DNA from: DATNBT01 sp964579765
GTDB lineage: Bacteria; Acidobacteriota; Vicinamibacteria; Vicinamibacterales; CAVVIG01
Reading direction: 5' to 3'
NCBI GenBank assembly: GCA_964579765.1
Contig: CAZOIK010000030.1
Coordinates: 1-15,719 of the forward strand
DNA: 15,719 bases
The notes beneath the pieces are model-generated. The model was not told the origin of the DNA, searched no databases, and saw nothing but the letters and a program-made list of their open reading frames with translations. Positions 13,163-15,719 of the stretch are shown piece after piece; position 1 is the stretch's first letter, and the number at the start of each line of letters is the position of its first letter. The position numbers were made by a program, and so were the translations under genes.

Positions 13163-13345
13163 ATGGCAATAGTCGGACTCATCGTGACCTTCGCGGGGTT
13201 TCTGCTCGCGGCGGGAAGCGTCGGCATCAGCTCCAGCAACGGGGCGAGGCTCGGCATCGTGCTCGTCGGGATCGTCGTCAGCCTGGTCGGGATCATCGGG
13301 GTCATCAATCCGGCCTATCAGAAGAATGCCGTCTGGAAGAAGTAG
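13163..13345 (+). CDS. Small two-helix membrane protein upstream of amtB
   Basis: The 60-residue product is mostly hydrophobic. Helix 1 is at about residues 2-19 (AIVGLIVTFAGFLLAAG), a polar loop with SSSNGAR follows, and helix 2 is at about 31-49 (LGIVLVGIVVSLVGIIGVI). The tail is short and basic (YQKNAVWKK). A strong ribosome site (GAGGGGGAG, 13152-13160) precedes the ATG; the overlapping GTG at 13160 would add one residue. The stop lies 30 bp before amtB on the same strand, so the two are almost surely co-transcribed. Family and function are not recognised. A role as an accessory or small regulatory subunit of the transporter is only a guess from position. Confidence 0.75.
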   Translation: MAIVGLIVTFAGFLLAAGSVGISSSNGARLGIVLVGIVVSLVGIIGVINPAYQKNAVWKK

Positions 13346-13375
13346 CCAGAGGACAACGAGGAGAGGATGCGAATC

Positions 13376-14986
13376 ATGAGAAAGGTGCTGCTCGCCTTTT
13401 CGATCACCTGCTGCCTGGCGCGGGCCGGCGTCGCGCACGCGCAGACGCCCGCGGCGGCACCGGCCGCCGCGGCGACCCCGATCACCGATGCCGACATCAA
13501 GGGGATCTCGGCCCCGGCTGCCGCAGACAAAGCCAAGGGTGACGCTGCCGGTACGATCACCGGCACAGTCGGCGACATTCCCGTCAGCGACGCGAAGAAG
13601 GGCCTGTCGATCGGCGACGTCGTCAACCAGGTCGGCCAGAACCAGATCGCGATCAACTTCGTGTGGACGCTCGTGACGGGGTTCCTCGTCATGTTCATGC
13701 AGGCCGGCTTCGCCGCGGTCGAGACGGGCCTCTGCCGCGCGAAGAACGCGAACCACACCATGATGATGAACTTCATGGTCTACGGCGCGGGCCTGCTCGC
13801 GTACTGGGTGCTGGGGTTTGCGATACAAGAAGGCGGCGTCGGGGCGGTGGCGAACCTCGGCGGCACGGCGCCGCTCAGCAAGGAGTTCGCGATCCATCTG
13901 TTCGGCCACGACTGGGGACTGTTCGGCCAGACGGGCGTCATGCTGGGCGGCGCGAGCTATGACGTCGGCGTCATGGTGATGTTCCTCTTCCAGATGGTCT
14001 TCATGGACACGGCCCTCACGATCGTCACGGGCGCCGCGGCCGAGCGCTGGAAGTACTCGGCGTTCCTCGCCTCGTCGTTCGTCATGGGCGCGATCACGTA
14101 TCCGCTGTTCGCGAACTGGGCCTGGGGCGGCGGCTGGCTGGCGACGCTCGGCAGCAACTACGGCCTCGGCCACGGCTACGGCGACTTCGCCGGGTCCGGC
14201 GTCGTCCATGCGGTCGGCGGCATCACGGCGCTGGCGATGGGCATCATCATCGGGCCGCGTATCGGCAAGTACACGCGTCAGGGCAAGGCCAACTCGATCC
14301 CCGGTCACGACATCACGATGGTGCTGCTCGGCTGCTTCATCCTCGCGTTCGGCTGGTTCGGGTTCAATCCGGGCTCGACGCTCGGCGCGTCGGCGGGCGG
14401 CAACCTCCGCATCAGCACGATCGCCGTCGATACGATGCTCGCCGGCATGGCGGGATCCTTCGCGGCGATGTTCTACATGTGGATCCGCTACGGCAAGCCG
14501 GACGCGTCGATGTCGGGCAACGGCCTGCTCGCGGGCCTGGTCGCCATCACCGCGCCCAGCGGCTTCGTGAACCCGACCTCGTCGGTCATCATCGGCCTCG
14601 TCGCGGGCGTGCTCGTCGCGCTCTCGTGCGAGTTCGTCGAGCGCGTCCTCAAGGTAGACGATCCGGTCGGCGCCATCTCGGTGCACGGCACGAACGGCAT
14701 CTGGGGCGTCATCTCGGTCGGCCTCTTCGCCGACGGCAGCTCCGCCAGCGGCATGAAGGGCCTCTTCTACGGCGATGCGGGCCAGCTCGTGGCCCAGCTC
14801 ATCGGCGTCGCGACGCTCATCGGCTGCGTCTTCACGATCAGCTTCGTGATCAACATGGTCATCGACGCCGTCATGGGTCAGCGCGTCTCGGCGAAGGCCG
14901 AGCTCGAAGGCCTCGACATCCCGGAAATGGGCGCGCTCGGCTATCCGGAGTTCGTCCTGAAGCCGGAACCGGCCATGGAGGTCTAG
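13376..14986 (+). CDS. amtB: Ammonium transporter (Amt/AmtB family) with exported leader
   Basis: The product conducts ammonium across the inner membrane as a trimer of 11-helix subunits. With the ATG chosen here it has 536 residues. A signal peptide ends near residue 22 (GVAHAQ), an Ala/Pro-rich stretch runs from about 23 to 80, and the Amt core covers about 92-500. The key residues are present: Asp270 in GYGDFAGSGVVH, and the pore His pair His278 (VVHAVGG) and His437 (VHGTNGIWG). The family stretch FMDTALTIVTGAAAERW is at 209-225. The ATG at 13376 lies nine bases after GAGGAGAGG; the ATG at 13367 touches that site and is less likely. No glnB/glnK gene adjoins it; the neighbours are small membrane proteins and a TPR protein. 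Confidence 0.95.
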   Translation: MRKVLLAFSITCCLARAGVAHAQTPAAAPAAAATPITDADIKGISAPAAADKAKGDAAGTITGTVGDIPVSDAKKGLSIGDVVNQVGQNQIAINFVWTLVTGFLVMFMQAGFAAVETGLCRAKNANHTMMMNFMVYGAGLLAYWVLGFAIQEGGVGAVANLGGTAPLSKEFAIHLFGHDWGLFGQTGVMLGGASYDVGVMVMFLFQMVFMDTALTIVTGAAAERWKYSAFLASSFVMGAITYPLFANWAWGGGWLATLGSNYGLGHGYGDFAGSGVVHAVGGITALAMGIIIGPRIGKYTRQGKANSIPGHDITMVLLGCFILAFGWFGFNPGSTLGASAGGNLRISTIAVDTMLAGMAGSFAAMFYMWIRYGKPDASMSGNGLLAGLVAITAPSGFVNPTSSVIIGLVAGVLVALSCEFVERVLKVDDPVGAISVHGTNGIWGVISVGLFADGSSASGMKGLFYGDAGQLVAQLIGVATLIGCVFTISFVINMVIDAVMGQRVSAKAELEGLDIPEMGALGYPEFVLKPEPAMEV

Positions 14987-14993
14987 TTCGGCC

Positions 14994-15515
14994 ATGTCCA
15001 CTGCACTTGCACTCAACACGACGGCGCGCCTGGTCCCCCAGGCGCCGTCGTCGCTCCCGCCGGTCCCGTGGCGAGACCCGCACAGCGTGTCGCCGCAGGA
15101 CCTCGCGGTCTACATCCAGCAGCTCGAGCAGGCCTGCCTCGAGCACCCGGCGTCGGCGGACCTGCGCACGTGCCTCGGCATGGCGCACGCGGTCAACCTC
15201 GACGTCTACAAGTCGATGGACGCGCTCGAAGAGGCGCGCGCCCTCGAGCCCGAGAACTTCTGGGCCCAGCTCAAATACGCGGAGCTGCACTACCGGCTGC
15301 GCGTGCTGAACACGGCCGAGGAGGAAACCCGACGCGCGGCCGACCTGGCGCAGACGCCGGTGCAGCTGGCGATCGCGCGCAAGCAGATGAAGGACATCCG
15401 CGAGGCGAAGCACGGCGCGGTCCGCAACGTGGAGTGGAGCAAGCCGCTCACGGCGCCGGCGATCGTGTTCTCGGTGATGCTCGTCGCGATGTTCGCAATC
15501 ATGATGTGGCGGTGA
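14994..15515 (+). CDS. TPR-like protein with C-terminal membrane anchor
   Basis: The 173-residue product has a Pro-rich N-terminus, then about two and a half helix-turn-helix repeats of TPR type at about 35-122 (for example LRTCLGMAHAVNLDVYKSMD, and an EEARALEPENFWAQLKYAEL repeat joint). A single hydrophobic helix at about 153-171 precedes the terminal Arg. This makes it a likely tail-anchored inner-membrane protein with the TPR part in the cytoplasm. TPR domains bind partner proteins; the partner here is unknown. It begins seven bases after the amtB stop, with GGAGGT at 14977-14982, so it belongs to the amtB operon. A link to AmtB is inferred from position only. Confidence 0.82.
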   Translation: MSTALALNTTARLVPQAPSSLPPVPWRDPHSVSPQDLAVYIQQLEQACLEHPASADLRTCLGMAHAVNLDVYKSMDALEEARALEPENFWAQLKYAELHYRLRVLNTAEEETRRAADLAQTPVQLAIARKQMKDIREAKHGAVRNVEWSKPLTAPAIVFSVMLVAMFAIMMWR

Positions 15516-15519
15516 TGTG

Positions 15520-15678
15520 ATGAAGAACTGGAAATACTTCCTGGGTGCGTCGATCCTTGCGGCCGGCCTCGTCCTCAAGGCCGGCGCGCCGCTCGTGCCG
15601 ATCGTGCTCGGTCTGGCGGTTGCCGCGTATCTGACGGCCAAGAAATCCGCGCGTCCGACGAAGCAGCTGTCGCGGTAG
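15520..15678 (+). CDS. 52-residue membrane protein after the TPR gene
   Basis: The ATG at 15520 comes four bases after the TPR stop codon. The 52-residue product reads MKNWKYFLGASILAAGLVLK, then AGAPLVPIVLGLAVAAYL and a basic tail (TAKKSARPTKQLSR). It has two hydrophobic segments (about 7-19 and 25-39), probably a hairpin or one bent helix, with a strongly positive C-terminus that should stay in the cytoplasm. Codon use (third-position G/C) matches its neighbours. No family is recognised. Very close spacing makes it part of the amtB-TPR operon. Confidence 0.65.
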   Translation: MKNWKYFLGASILAAGLVLKAGAPLVPIVLGLAVAAYLTAKKSARPTKQLSR

Positions 15679-15682
15679 CCCG

Positions 15683-15719
15683 GTGATCCCTCGCGTGGAG
15701 GCTCCTCCGAAGGCCGACC
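15683..15719 (+). CDS. Possible start of a further gene (partial)
   Basis: A GTG four bases after the previous stop opens a frame (V-I-P-R-V-E-A-P-P-K-A-D) to the window edge. The tight spacing resembles the preceding junctions of this operon. With only 12 codons visible and no ribosome site, the call is weak. Confidence 0.25.
   Translation, partial: MIPRVEAPPKAD

Noticed and set aside
13103..15019. A very long open frame (638 codons) on the minus strand across amtB
   Set aside because: It is fully antisense to a clear ammonium transporter, is extremely rich in Asp, Arg, Glu, Ala and His as shadow frames of GC-rich genes are, and has no recognisable domain or ribosome site.

Overview
The window is GC-rich bacterial chromosome (roughly two-thirds G+C by eye). 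It has tight operons and unusually many GTG/TTG starts. A pilMNO cluster beside the rplM-rpsI-rpsB-tsf-pyrH-frr block, plus the small dispersed palindromes in the operon gaps, suggest Acidobacteriota, perhaps Vicinamibacteria. That placement is inferred; no rRNA gene is present to test it.

Layout. (1) 1-2415, minus strand: type IV pilus inner-membrane genes pilM, pilN, pilO and probably the first codons of pilP. (2) 2416-2731: a divergent regulatory gap with a consensus sigma-70 promoter (TTGACA-17-TATCAT) reading right. (3) 2732-6793, plus strand: rplM, rpsI, rpsB, tsf, pyrH and frr, a translation/UMP-kinase operon. Each of the gaps rpsB-tsf, tsf-pyrH and pyrH-frr carries a different hairpin-forming repeat. 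(4) 6807-9819, minus strand: pfkA (6-phosphofructokinase), mtnB, mtnD and mtnC, overlapping or nearly so. Part of the methionine salvage pathway is thus joined to a glycolytic kinase. (5) 9870-9945: tRNA-Ala(CGC), divergent from pfkA.

(6) 9901-12277: a 2.3-kb relic of an integrated element. The 3' 45 nt of the tRNA gene, from the anticodon loop through CCA, are repeated exactly at 12233-12277. Just inside the left repeat lies the C-terminal third of a tyrosine integrase. The relic also holds a frameshifted membrane-protein fragment, a small lipoprotein gene and a MazF-type toxin with a ribbon-helix-helix antitoxin. Paired 9-bp direct repeats inside both ends look like integrase arm sites. (7) 12278-12709 holds no convincing gene. 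(8) 12710-15719, plus strand: a doubtful exported protein, a 60-residue two-helix membrane protein, an AmtB-type ammonium transporter with a signal peptide and a long Ala/Pro-rich leader, a TPR protein with a C-terminal membrane anchor, a 52-residue membrane protein, and possibly the start of another gene. No PII gene (glnB/glnK) is seen beside amtB.

Several genes (pyrH, pfkA, the antitoxin) have a good -10 element only 6-9 nt before the start codon and no Shine-Dalgarno sequence, so leaderless mRNAs are likely. The best leads are the tRNA-Ala mini-element with its candidate arm sites, the three different repeats in consecutive operon gaps, and the small membrane proteins around amtB.
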